Made by a program: the position numbers and the translations under genes | Source: Tetraselmis striata | Taxonomy: Eukaryota; Chlorophyta; Chlorodendrophyceae; Chlorodendrales; Chlorodendraceae | Length of the DNA stretch: 64,000 nucleotides | Direction: 5' to 3' | NCBI GenBank assembly: GCA_006384855.1 | Contig: VCJN01002436.1 | Span: forward strand, 186,001 to 250,000 | Shown here: positions 35,306 to 45,196 of the stretch, piece by piece | Layout: each line of letters starts with the position of its first letter | Position numbering within the stretch: the first letter of the stretch is position 1 | Notes under the pieces: model-generated | What the model saw: the letters and a program-made list of their open reading frames with translations, nothing else | The model's database searches: none | What the model was told of the DNA's origin: nothing

Positions 35306-35577
35306 TATTATAGTACCGCAGTACTAGCGCATCGCATTGTGCAACGGTGTGCGCTGCGGTGTGCAACAAGTGCACACCGCAGTGTATAGTGTGCGCATGT
35401 GCACTGCGACAGCAGTATCCTGGGCGCCCGCGCGCCAGGTGCGCGCGCCGCTACATGGCGGCGCGGGCGCTGCGGGCGCCGCTCACTTCCTTTAACCTCA
35501 CCGCATCCTCCTGCCCCTCCCACTCGGCTGCCCCTCGTCAGGGGCCCACGCCCGTGCCATGCACCAGGGCTATAAGA
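35306..35577 (+). repeat. 3' LTR of Copia element
   Basis: 272 bases, the same length as the 5' LTR and differing at about five positions (for example GTACCGCAG for GTACAGCAG). It is preceded by the purine-rich tract at about 35294-35304. Confidence 0.93.
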
Positions 35578-36359
35578 GGATCGCTGCCCAAACGGCCGTC
35601 GTAGAGACCCTGCAAGGGTTTCACTGGTGCCCGTCCTGTCCCGGGGGGGGGGGGGGGGGGGGGACAAACCGCGGGGCTTTCTGCCGCGCTGTCGATGAGG
35701 TAACGCAGCAGGTGCGTGGCACGACAACTCACACCGACGGCTTGGTCCCCGGTGCGTACTTGATCAGCCGTGACCCTCACGCGATGTAAGCCAAGCCGCT
35801 GCCGAAGGCTGCGCGAGGTGGAAGATGGTCAGGCGAGTGGTGGTAAAGTAAAGTTCGCCCCGGGGTGAGTGGTGGTGGCTGCCCTAAATACCAGCAGCTT
35901 CCAGACCGGAAGCGGAGCGTCACTGGCGGTGGGCAACCCGTACAAAGACCTCCCAGTCCAGCACCGGTAATATCAGGGGTAATATAACCGGATGGAGCCA
36001 CCAAACCGTATTTACACGGGAATGTAATTTCCCCTCTGAGTGCGGCAGTTGTTCGTGTTTGGAGGAAGGAGCAACATTTCATATATTATTTGGAAACAGC
36101 CAGCAGCATTGCAAACTGTTTTTTGTTTTCACGTTTCTGTTTGGAACAGAATACTCGCGGGTGGGGCACGCGCGCACTACAGGTTAGGGTTACGGCATTT
36201 ACGGCCGTCGTGGAACGAGACCCAACACCACAAGGGATAAGGATTAGAGGATTAAGGATTACCTTTCTCTGGCGGAGATTACTATGCAAGCAGGCGCGCA
36301 AGCATGGGAGGGCCATACCCACAACCACGCCCCAGCCACCGGTAAGCGAGGTTCCCGGC
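35578..36359. other. Repeat A 3' part and spacer
   Basis: 35578-35667 completes repeat A (GATCGCTGCCCAAACGGCC, the GTCGTAGAGAC core, GTCCTGTCCC and a G tract). The remainder to 36359 carries no recognised gene; it should include the promoter or an upstream non-coding exon of the cysteine-repeat gene. A possible acceptor AG lies at 36349-36350. Confidence 0.6.
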
Positions 36360-38871
36360 ATGGACCCCTTTTGGGAGCACACAGTAGACTACAGGGCGGC
36401 TGCACCCTGGCCGCCCTTCCCCGAGCACACGTCCGTGTACCCGCGCAGCGGCGGTCGCTACGGCCTGAGCGATGACGCCCTACAGCACTACCAGTACTCG
36501 TACCGCGTGTATGACGCGGACAGGCAGCTCGGCCCGCCAGGCTCGCCGCCCGCTCGGCCGGCCTCCCCCGAACCGCCTCGCCGAGAGCGAACGGCCAAAA
36601 CTGTTCGGAAGCCTGCACCCCCGCGCTGCGAGTGCGGCGTGGCACAGCCATCCTTCGCCGCGGCGGGCGCCACCGCCTTGCGGGAGGCGCGCTGGTGCGG
36701 GAAGTGCCCGGGCAAGCCGGCGGACGCCGTCAACGTGCGCGCCAAGAGGTGCCACTGCGGCTCCGGCGCCCCGTCCTTCGCGCCGCCGGGCGGCGCCAAG
36801 CCGCTGTGGTGCAGCAAGTGCCGGCCCGCCAACAGCGCGGAGTGGGTGAACGTGCGCATGAAGCGATGCAGCTGCGGGCGGGTAGGGTCACCCTCGCCTC
36901 CCCTCAACCCCCATCTTCCTCTCCGCTTGGAACCATCAAGCAGAGGGCATAGTATTGCACACTTAGCGCGTCACGCCTACACCGGCTAACAACTGCGTGT
37001 CTCCCTCACAGGCGGTCCCCAACTTCGGACTGCCAGGCACCGCTTACAGGGAGGCAAAGTGGTGCTCTCAGTGCCCAGACCGGCCGGCCGAGGCAGTCAA
37101 CACCACCAGCACCATGTGCGAGGTGTGCCCCCTCCCCCCGCGCCCCCCCCCCCCCCCCCCCCCCCCCCGGGCCCGCCCCCAGCCATACACACACACACAC
37201 TCACACCATGCTCAACTGGGCCTAGCAGCTGGCGGTTGCACTCAACAACAGCCAGCCTCACTGACGCCAGATTGCGGTCGGCGCGCAGTGCGGCAAGTCG
37301 GTTGCGACATATCGCCTGCCGGACGACGCATCAAAGAAGGGGAAGTGGTGCAAGCAGTGCAAGCCGCCGGACGCACGCAACATGGCCTTCCTGCGCCATC
37401 CTTGCGAGTGCGGGCGTCGGCGTCCCACGTTTGGCCTGCCAGGGCAGGCCATCGGGGATGCGCGCTGGTGCTACACCTGCCCGGCGCGCCCGCTGGAGTC
37501 CGTCGCCCTCACGAGCTACATGCCCAAGAAGCCGCCCCTGCCGCCGCCGCACCTGCGCGGCCCACCGCAGCCCCGCAAGCGCAAGACCGCGTCCAAAGCC
37601 TCCAAGACGAAGCCCTCCGGGGGCGGTGAGGCGGAGGAGCTGGACGCCGATGCCGCCCGGCCGCCGCGTAAGAGGGGCCGCCACCGCATGGCGGCAGCAG
37701 AGTCGGCTGTCGCCGTGCCTTCCCAGCCGCCGACGGGGGGCAGGGGCACCCGCGCCCGTGCTGCCGCTGCCGACGCTCCGGCTGCTGCAGCAGACGGGGT
37801 TGGGCGTGCGCCCGGACGCGGGGTTGGGCGTGGCGCAAGCCGTGCGGCGGCCGGCGGGAATGGGCAGCCCAGGAGGGGCGCCAAGGGGCGCGGGAGTCGC
37901 AGGGCCCGCTCCCCTGAGGCGCCGGGCCCAGAGGAGCAGGCGCTGGGATCCTTGGCGGCAGCTGCTGCCGCGGCCGGTGAAGATCTTGAGGTGCCCCCCC
38001 CCCCCCCCCCCCCCCCCCCCAAACCCCGCCAAATTGACTGCGCCGTGCTGGGACACTTTTCAAAAGAAAATGGGACATCATGTACGCAGTATTCAACGGC
38101 ATGTTAAAAAACGTGCAGACCATTTGCACCATTTCTGTTCTCACTAGGTAGTTCAAATGCAATCCTCCGACATGGACTCAGAACCGCCGGTACACCCTCT
38201 CGAATGTCCATGCCCGCGCACCGCCAAAGAAATCGCAACCGCGGTACATTCAAATTTAAGGCAGTGCTCAACCCAATCATTTGCGCTTTAGTTGCTCTGG
38301 AATGGTGTAGTCTGTGGGCCGGGACACGGCGCGCAGAAAACGGGGGATAGGCCCACTTTTTATGGCTGCAACATCGATCATTGCCCCCGAGTGCCCCCGA
38401 GATGACACGGGTTTCGACAAGGTGGAAAACTGGAAGGCGAACCTCCGGCTGTAACAGACGATTCCAGCAATGAAATGGACATGCGCATGTTGCTTCAAGA
38501 GGGCATGTTGAAATCCCTTTAAAGTGAATATCCGAATACTGCACGGACCGTCGCTTGGAAAGTAGGGTGACTTGCGATATCCGTGCGCTGTGGATTTCCG
38601 GTAGTTTCTCTTTTCTGAGTTTATGTGGATGCAAATGAGGACATTATGGTGGCCTTGCTGACCGGTGGCTGCGCAACAGGACGAGCGCTCTGACACGGCG
38701 GCTTGCTGGGAGCTGCTCGGCATTGCCCGCGGCGCGAGCAAGAAGGCGATTCGAGCCGCTCTCGCCCGGCGCATGGCGGCGATCGACCCAGACGAAGACG
38801 GCTCCGCGCTGGAGGAGCTCATGCAGGCGTACGAGGACGCGGTGGCGCTGGCATCCCAGGCCGGGGCGTGA
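36360..38871 (+). CDS. Cysteine-repeat protein (EsV-1-7-like repeats) with C-terminal J-like domain, 4 exons
   Basis: Exons 36360-36881, 37012-37122, 37289-37990 and 38680-38871 join in phase 0 to 508 aa. Residues ~90-285 hold five repeats of about 38-42 aa with the pattern C-x-C-G...P.F..(P)G......WC..C....A..V. Examples are RCHCGSGAPSFAP, VPNFGLPG, KWCSQCPDRPAEAVN and CECGRRRPTFGLPG. Spacing and the P-F-G turn resemble the EsV-1-7 repeat known from brown-algal IMM and algal viruses, but the last ligand is Cys, not His. Residues ~290-440 are Pro/Ala/Gly/Arg-rich and basic (RKRKTASK, RKRGRH), suggesting a nuclear protein. The last exon encodes AACWELLGIARGASKKAIR...DPDEDG...LMQAYEDAVAL, like a J domain whose HPD has become DPD. 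Function is unknown; zinc binding and nucleic-acid contact are inferred. An upstream exon is possible. Confidence 0.8.
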
Positions 38872-41556
38872 ACGTACCCGGACGTGCAAAGCAAGTAGTG
38901 CGCTCCAGTAGTACTTTATCCCTTTGTAATGCATTTACGCGCGGCGGGATGCGTAGGCGCGCGGTAGGCTGCCGGCTCCAATGTTGTGTGCCAATTCCTG
39001 AAGAAGCGCATGCAGTGTATGCCTAGGTCAGGTGCATGTGGCCAGGGGATCGACTGTAATTCCTGTGACATAGAGTGTAACGCCTCATCACTTGTATGAT
39101 CCGCACGGGCGACAGCATCATGCCGTGGCTGTAAGCGTGTTGATAAAGACTTGTTAGTGGCTTCTACATATTAGCAGTACTCAAATTAGGCTTGTGTTGA
39201 TGAGTAGACCAAGGATTCCGGAGGATTAGTCCCTGAGACGCCATCTCTGGGGAAACTGGACATGGCCCATCGTCCGTGGCTAACATCTTTACATGACATG
39301 TGTAATCCTTTGCATTGACCACCTCACTGATAAAGATGGTTCACATGGGTTCCGGTGCTCGGGCGGGCGGGTCAAGGTCGTGGTGGTTGGGTGGGCGGTT
39401 GAGACTTGAGAGCAGGCTTCGTACATGTCGCGTAAAGATGGCCAACCTACACGGCAATTGCTTGAAGGAAGTGCCAGTGCGATATGTAACTGTGATGTGG
39501 ACAGTTATCATCACATATTTTTGAACATGGGAAAGCAGGAAGGATGAACGAGGGCGCTAAGGGAAAAGGCGTTGTCGTCGCCATTGCCTGCTGCGGGGTC
39601 GGATTGGTCCCTTCCTGGCCTCGCAAGAACCTGTATCAAGGTCTATTGCAAGCCCCGACTTACGGACAAGAGCACGTCATCGACCCTGCGGGGATCCTTC
39701 CCCTGACACTTGAACCCTTCCCCTCGATGCCTGACAGTATGTCGCGTCTCTCTCGCCCGCAGCCATCATTCAGCAGCGGCACATCCCTGCGCTGAAACGC
39801 CCCCGAAGTACATAGTCGCTTACACATGTTTTCGCCGCTGTGCCCGCCTTCCAAGGCGGCACTATTGTCACACAGTACACAAATGTATGTAGCCCCAGTG
39901 TGTACCGGTAAGGTCACAAGGGGTGTCCCTTACTACAGGAAATGAAAGATGCCAGAAACCGCGGCAGCCACCACGCACTAGCGACTAGTCTCCAGGCCAG
40001 CGGTCTCCACAGGCTAGCATTCTGGACTAGTCTCCAGGCCAGCAGTGTCCGGCAATAAAACACCACTCGAACCAAACGGCAAATCTCACACATTTAGCCC
40101 ATTCAGTCAAAGCAGTGCCGTTCAAATCCCGTACCGCAGCGATCGCCCCTCCGTTACACACAGTAGCTGCCAGTACCTACTGGCAAGGTTTTTACTGAGG
40201 AGTTTGGTTACAGGGGGTAGAGTCCTTACTCCATCCTGACTGCATCCTTATACTCCCCAGGTCCTTATCCAGATTATCGGGACGATAAATACAGGCCTAT
40301 TTCTCCCGCTGGAGAAGTGTTTCTCTCGCGAGAGAAATAGCGACATAGTTGTTTTTCCGCCCCGACCTAGCGACCTAGTACTTCGCGCTGAGCTTCCCAC
40401 GGTCGCGCTGTGCGCGTCCAGTGGTCAGCCACCGCCGGCGCGTACCCCCTGAGGGTACGTAGTAGCGCTACCTTAACTTTGTATTACCGTGCTTGTACGG
40501 TACTATCCCGGTACAGTACCCATAGGTAATCGCTACTTGCTACCCTCGCGGTTTTTGCTGATCGAAACGCGCACACTGATTTGATGATGATGATGCTGAA
40601 ATGATAATGGAATTACCCGGGCTTCATTATACAGGGCTGAACTACGGAGTTGCTCGATATTCACTGAGGTCCACGGGTGACGGCGACGCTCCACTACAAG
40701 CAAATATTGCCGAAGCATTCGGCGGAGCTAATAGAAGGCCAGTGATAAAATTTCCAATAACCCTGTTGGTTGTTTTGCGGTTGCGGTCGCCTGACGAAAA
40801 CCAGAAATCATTAGCGACCACATGAGCTAGCAGCAGAAGGCGATATCGGAAATCACATAAAAAAAACCAGAATAGTCCCTACCTGTACCTGTACTCCCCG
40901 TGCGCGCGTCACTCATCCATCCCGCCTTATGCGGGATGCGGGCCGCTTTTAGGCGGCTTGCTGTGTTGATTTTCTAATTCTGGGGAACTGTCCTTTTTGT
41001 AATTCACACCGGTATCTATACCACCTGTACTCCCGTCATCATCAGCAAACTTCGCGCGTCATCAAACAAGCATCCAGCGCACACGGTCCCTACCTGCTAG
41101 CTACTACATATAGATTAAATACCGGTAACGGTAATTTTAAGGATTATGTCAATATATATACAAAATTAACAAAATTATCATGATTTCTTAGTCGTTTATA
41201 CAGTATGGTGCGGAGGCGCGGCTCCGCCCCACCACTTGGCGCGAGCAGGGCGACTGTTCGACACCGATGCTCCTGCGTCGTCGCGGGGCGTCGATGACGT
41301 TGCGGCGCTTCATAAAAAACCGCAATATTTCTTTGTATTTTCGGTTTGGTATCGGTACTTCACGAAGCGACGTACCCGCGCCAATAATGGTCAAATCTTG
41401 GCCACCGCCGTCACCCCGCCCCGCGCGCATGCTGATGGCTCCCCACCTCTCCGGCTTCGACATAACGATTCGACACTTCGCTGACGCCCACCCTGCCCAC
41501 CTGCTGCCGCCCTCCGCTCTCCCGACCCAGCGAAACCGGTACCTAGATCTAGCAAG
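38872..41556. other. Spacer upstream of the transporter gene
   Basis: No gene is recognised. It holds a duplicated GACTAGTCTCCAGGCCAGC (about 39983 and 40025), a hairpin-rich stretch near 40300-40345 (TTTCTC...GAGAAA), another near 40917-40965 (ATCCCGC...GCGGGAT), and a fragment of repeat A in reverse at about 40706-40765. An AT-rich patch with TATATATA near 41153-41160 is about 400 bases before the transporter start. Confidence 0.55.
40706..40765 (-). repeat. Dispersed repeat A, short reverse fragment
   Basis: The complement reads as ACTGGCCTTCTATTAG followed by GAATGCTTCGGCA, matching the middle of the family. Confidence 0.7.
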
Positions 41557-42573
41557 ATGTCGGCAACTTTTGAGCTGCTGCGCACGGCGGCCGTGGTGGC
41601 CGCCTGGTTCTTCTGGAACGGCGCCGTGCTGTTCACAAACCGGCACCTTCTGACCACCGGCCTGACGGCGCCCATCAGCCTCACGCTGCTCCATATGATC
41701 GGCAGCTCCGCCTTCTCGAACGGCGTCGTGGCGCTGTGTGGCTACGAGAAGCAGCACATCCAGTCGCGCAAGCAGAATATCAAGGTCGCGCTGCTGGCGG
41801 CGACGTTTGGACTGAGCGTGGTGTCCGGCACCGCGTCTCTCAAGTACATCCCGGTCTCCTTCAGCGAGATGATTTCGAGCACGACCCCGCTCGCCGCGGC
41901 GCTGTTCTCTTTCCTGGCGGCTCGGGAGTCGCAGACCCCGCTCAAGATTTTCAGTCTGATGATCATCGCCGCCGGGTGCATCGTGTCCTCCAACGGCGAG
42001 CCCAGCTGGCACACGCTCGGCTTCCTGCTGGCAGTGACCGCCACCGCGACGCGTGCGCTGCGAACTGTGCTGGGCGAGCTGCTGCTGGCGTGCGAGGCTG
42101 AGAAGCTCAACAGCATGAACCTGCTGCGCTTCATGAGCACTTACGTCGTTATCATGCTCCTGCCCGTCGTCTTCTTTGTCGAAGGCCCCGACCAGCTCGT
42201 CAACGTGGTGCTCGCCAAGTTCGCCGAGGGCGACTCCACCTTCGTCTTCTGGTTCTTCTTTAACATCGTCTCTGCCTTTTCGGTGAACCTCTGCCAGCTG
42301 CTCGTCACCAAGTACACCGGCGCAGTCGCGCTGCAGGTTCTGGGTATCTTCAAGGGCGTTGCCGTCGCCTGCCTTTCCATTGCCGTCTTCGGCAACCCCG
42401 TCACCGTCGCCTCCGCCTCGGGCTACATGGTCACCGTCTGCGGCGTGGCATGGTACACCTGGCTGCGTCAGCGGGAGGCGTCGCGCAAGCGGGGTAAGCG
42501 CGTCGACGAAATGGCCTCCACCCAGTGCGAGCTACGCACCAACCTGTTGCCCAACAAGCAGGAGTCGGTGTGA
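41557..42573 (+). CDS. Triose-phosphate/nucleotide-sugar transporter family protein (DMT superfamily), intronless
   Basis: A single 338-codon frame from ATG 41557 (context AAGATGT) to TGA 42573. About ten hydrophobic segments fit the ten-helix TPT/SLC35 fold. Family-like signatures include FTNRHLL after helix 1, the ASLKYIPVSFSEMISSTTPL segment (compare the VSF..x..S..P motif of TPT-domain proteins), and the helix 9-10 region LGIFKGVAVACLSIAVFGNP. The short charged C-terminus (RQREASRKRGKR) probably faces the cytosol. No plastid transit peptide is evident, so a Golgi or ER nucleotide-sugar or related antiporter is more likely than a plastid phosphate translocator; the substrate cannot be told. 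It is the only multi-domain-length gene here without introns. It is convergent with the AP2 gene. Confidence 0.92.
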   Translation: MSATFELLRTAAVVAAWFFWNGAVLFTNRHLLTTGLTAPISLTLLHMIGSSAFSNGVVALCGYEKQHIQSRKQNIKVALLAATFGLSVVSGTASLKYIPVSFSEMISSTTPLAAALFSFLAARESQTPLKIFSLMIIAAGCIVSSNGEPSWHTLGFLLAVTATATRALRTVLGELLLACEAEKLNSMNLLRFMSTYVVIMLLPVVFFVEGPDQLVNVVLAKFAEGDSTFVFWFFFNIVSAFSVNLCQLLVTKYTGAVALQVLGIFKGVAVACLSIAVFGNPVTVASASGYMVTVCGVAWYTWLRQREASRKRGKRVDEMASTQCELRTNLLPNKQESV

Positions 42574-43366
42574 GCTCATTCTACCTGTGCTTCCTGACCC
42601 CGTCCAGAACGAGAGGAGCTCCACAAGTCTCCGCCCCCGCACCGTGGCGCCGTCGACCCCCATCAGCTCCACAAGCTATTAGGAAGTGGCGAGAAGCCGC
42701 CCCGCGTGTAGCGCGCTGGCTTCCACCCTCCGGCAGCCTGCCCTTACCGCGCCCCGACTGGGATCCGGTACTGGTAGTTCTGTATTGACTATGCCATCTA
42801 AGATACACCCTCGAAAATATAAAACAGCCTAGCCCTCACAAAGTGTACATTCCTCCCCATTTAGATATTTAATTCTAATACTTTTGCAAGCAGTCTATCC
42901 CGGCGCCCCTTTTCGCTGCTCGCTTAAGCTCGCTGCCCTGTAAGCATGCCCTGTCCAATTGTCAGCACCTGCCACAGAGATTTCGTGTGCCACTGCACAG
43001 CTTTGTAAGCGGTGCGGGCTTACACGGAGATTGCATCCAATGTATGTTGTTGCACAGGCAGTGACTACTACTATGGGCCCGCAGCGGCTGGACCGCGTGT
43101 GGTTTCCAGCCCGTGCTTGATTTATCCTTCCTCTTCCTCCATCCAGATCGCGGCGGCATGCGGAGTGTGTGTACATGCTTGGCAGCCCCGTGCAGTCCGG
43201 GGTGGAGTGCTGGCTGGCGCGTGTGCTCCATGGGGCAGACGGTGTGATGGCCCTGTCGCACCTACAGTGGTCGGGGTACGGGCAGGCGGCTACGTGGGGG
43301 AGGGGGCGAAAGCTATGGCGCCTGGGAGGGCGGGCTGCTGACTACTCTCGGGGGCTGGCTGCAGGC
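42574..43366. other. Convergent intergenic region
   Basis: It holds the 3' ends of the transporter (+) and AP2 (-) genes. No gene or strong hairpin is seen. AT-rich sequence near 42800-42890 may contain both polyadenylation regions. Confidence 0.55.
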
Positions 43367-45163
43367 TCAGGCGCCCATGGCGTTGCTGCTGCCCGCGCCC
43401 AGCATGGGGTCGGCCTGCGGGGCGCCTCCATCCCCCGTGGCGCCCGCATTGTCGCCCTCGCCCGCGACCGCCTCGGCCTCAAACGGCGACTCGGCCGGCA
43501 TCTCCACGCGTCCCTCCGCGGGCGGCTCCGTGGTCGCGGCAGCCGCCACAGGCACAGGCGGGGGCGGGGGCATGCTGCCCACTTCCGCCATCGCCGCCGG
43601 CTCCGGCCTGCGCCCAGCGTGGGGTGGGTGGCGGGGAACCACTCAGAGCCGGTGATTGCGGCACGAGGAGGCACACTGCCATTCCAGATAACTGCTTGGA
43701 TGACGGCTGGTAAAGTCCAACGCGGACATGTGCCACAAATGGAGGTCTCCTGACAGAGCAATCCACCGTAAGCCTTTTCCCGGGACCTCGAGACATATGG
43801 TAATGGATGAGGGGCGAATCCTCTTGGGGCTACTGATGCGTGGCGCATGACGGATAGCGGCATAACTTCGCTTCAGAAAGCACACAGTCCTGGAGAGAGT
43901 GTGTGTGTGTGTGTGTGTGTGTGTTGTGGGGGGGCTACAGCTGTGATGCCTCCCAGTCATTGGGTGATAAAGGCAGCATCGTTTTAATTTTGGCATTATG
44001 GCATTGTACGTAAGGCGTTTTTTTAATTTTTACTGTTGTCGCCAAGGCATGCAGAGCTGGGTGATGCTGGACAGCATGGATATGCAGAGGGGAGGGGAGA
44101 AGAAGCATGGGAGAGGTGAGGAGGGGGGCGAAGGGGAGGGGGAGGGGGGGGCGCACTTGACTGCGTCGGCCGGGGGCCCTCGGCTCGTCAGCGCCTGCAC
44201 CGTCAGGTCCGTGACCTCCGCGCCCGTGCCCAGCAGGTCCATGATCGGGAAGTTGGTCCGGGCCTGGATGCCCCACAGCAGGACGAGGTGCTGGTCGTAG
44301 CAGCGCGCCGCCTCTTCCGCGCTCTTGAAGCCCGAGAACTGCGGGTGGGGGGGGGGGGGAGGAGGAGAGGGGGGGGGGGGGGGGGGGGGGGGGAGGTCAG
44401 GCGCAATGCAGTGATACATACAACAAAGGGGGTGAGCGCAAGGTCGAGTAGCGGGGAGTGAAGCAGGCAAGGTCGGGAGCCGCCAGTGCCTGTTGGTGAC
44501 CAAGTGAGCTGCTTCTAGCGGGAGTGGAGTTTCCGAAAAGACGGGTACAAGAACTGGTAGGTAGATGGACGACACGGTGGTGTTTACGACATACGATGAA
44601 GAACAGTGCCAGTACGAGCGGATGGGCATCACAGAAACGGACGTGACGGTCGCACGGTACCGGACGACAAAGTAAACCATCCACACTACGGGTAACGGTA
44701 GCGACTACCTGGTACGGCGGCCAGACAGCGGAAGCTCGGCGGTGCTGAAATTTCAAAACTAACAAGACGACGAAACGAGCAGCTCAGACTACCCGTACCT
44801 GTACGGTACGATTCGATACCGGAATCCCAGAAAAGGGCGGGCGGCGGGAAGCGGCCACACCTCTTTGTTAATGCCCGGAAACTTTACGATCGCTTGCCAG
44901 GTCTCCCCGCCGTCAGGGGAGGACACGCCTCGATACTGCGTTGCGCCGTTTTTGGCCCGCTTGGTTGGCGGCTCGGCGGCGCTCCCGACTTCCGCGCCTG
45001 TGTTGGTAAACCGCACAGCCCGTGAGCGGACCGTGCACATACCAAAATAACAGGAAAAGCGGGCGCAGCCGAAGGAACGTCTCTCACCCGCACCAGCCGC
45101 CTCGGCGCCGGTAGTCCGAGGCTCGGCTGTGGTTAAACCTGAGCAAAGGAAGAGGGCCGAAGG

Positions 45164-45196
<33 letters not shown>

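Larger units (their letters stand above)
30152..35577 (+). mobile_element. Copia-type LTR retrotransposon, near full length
   Basis: Two 272-base LTRs (30152-30423 and 35306-35577) flank one gag-pol frame. GGATC is duplicated at 30147-30151 and 35578-35582. The LTRs differ at about five positions, so insertion was fairly recent. LTR ends are TATTATAG...CTATAAGA, an imperfect inverted pair rather than the usual TG...CA. A purine-rich ATTGAGAGGGG precedes the 3' LTR. The internal order protease-integrase-RT-RNase H defines Copia (Pseudoviridae type). Confidence 0.96.
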
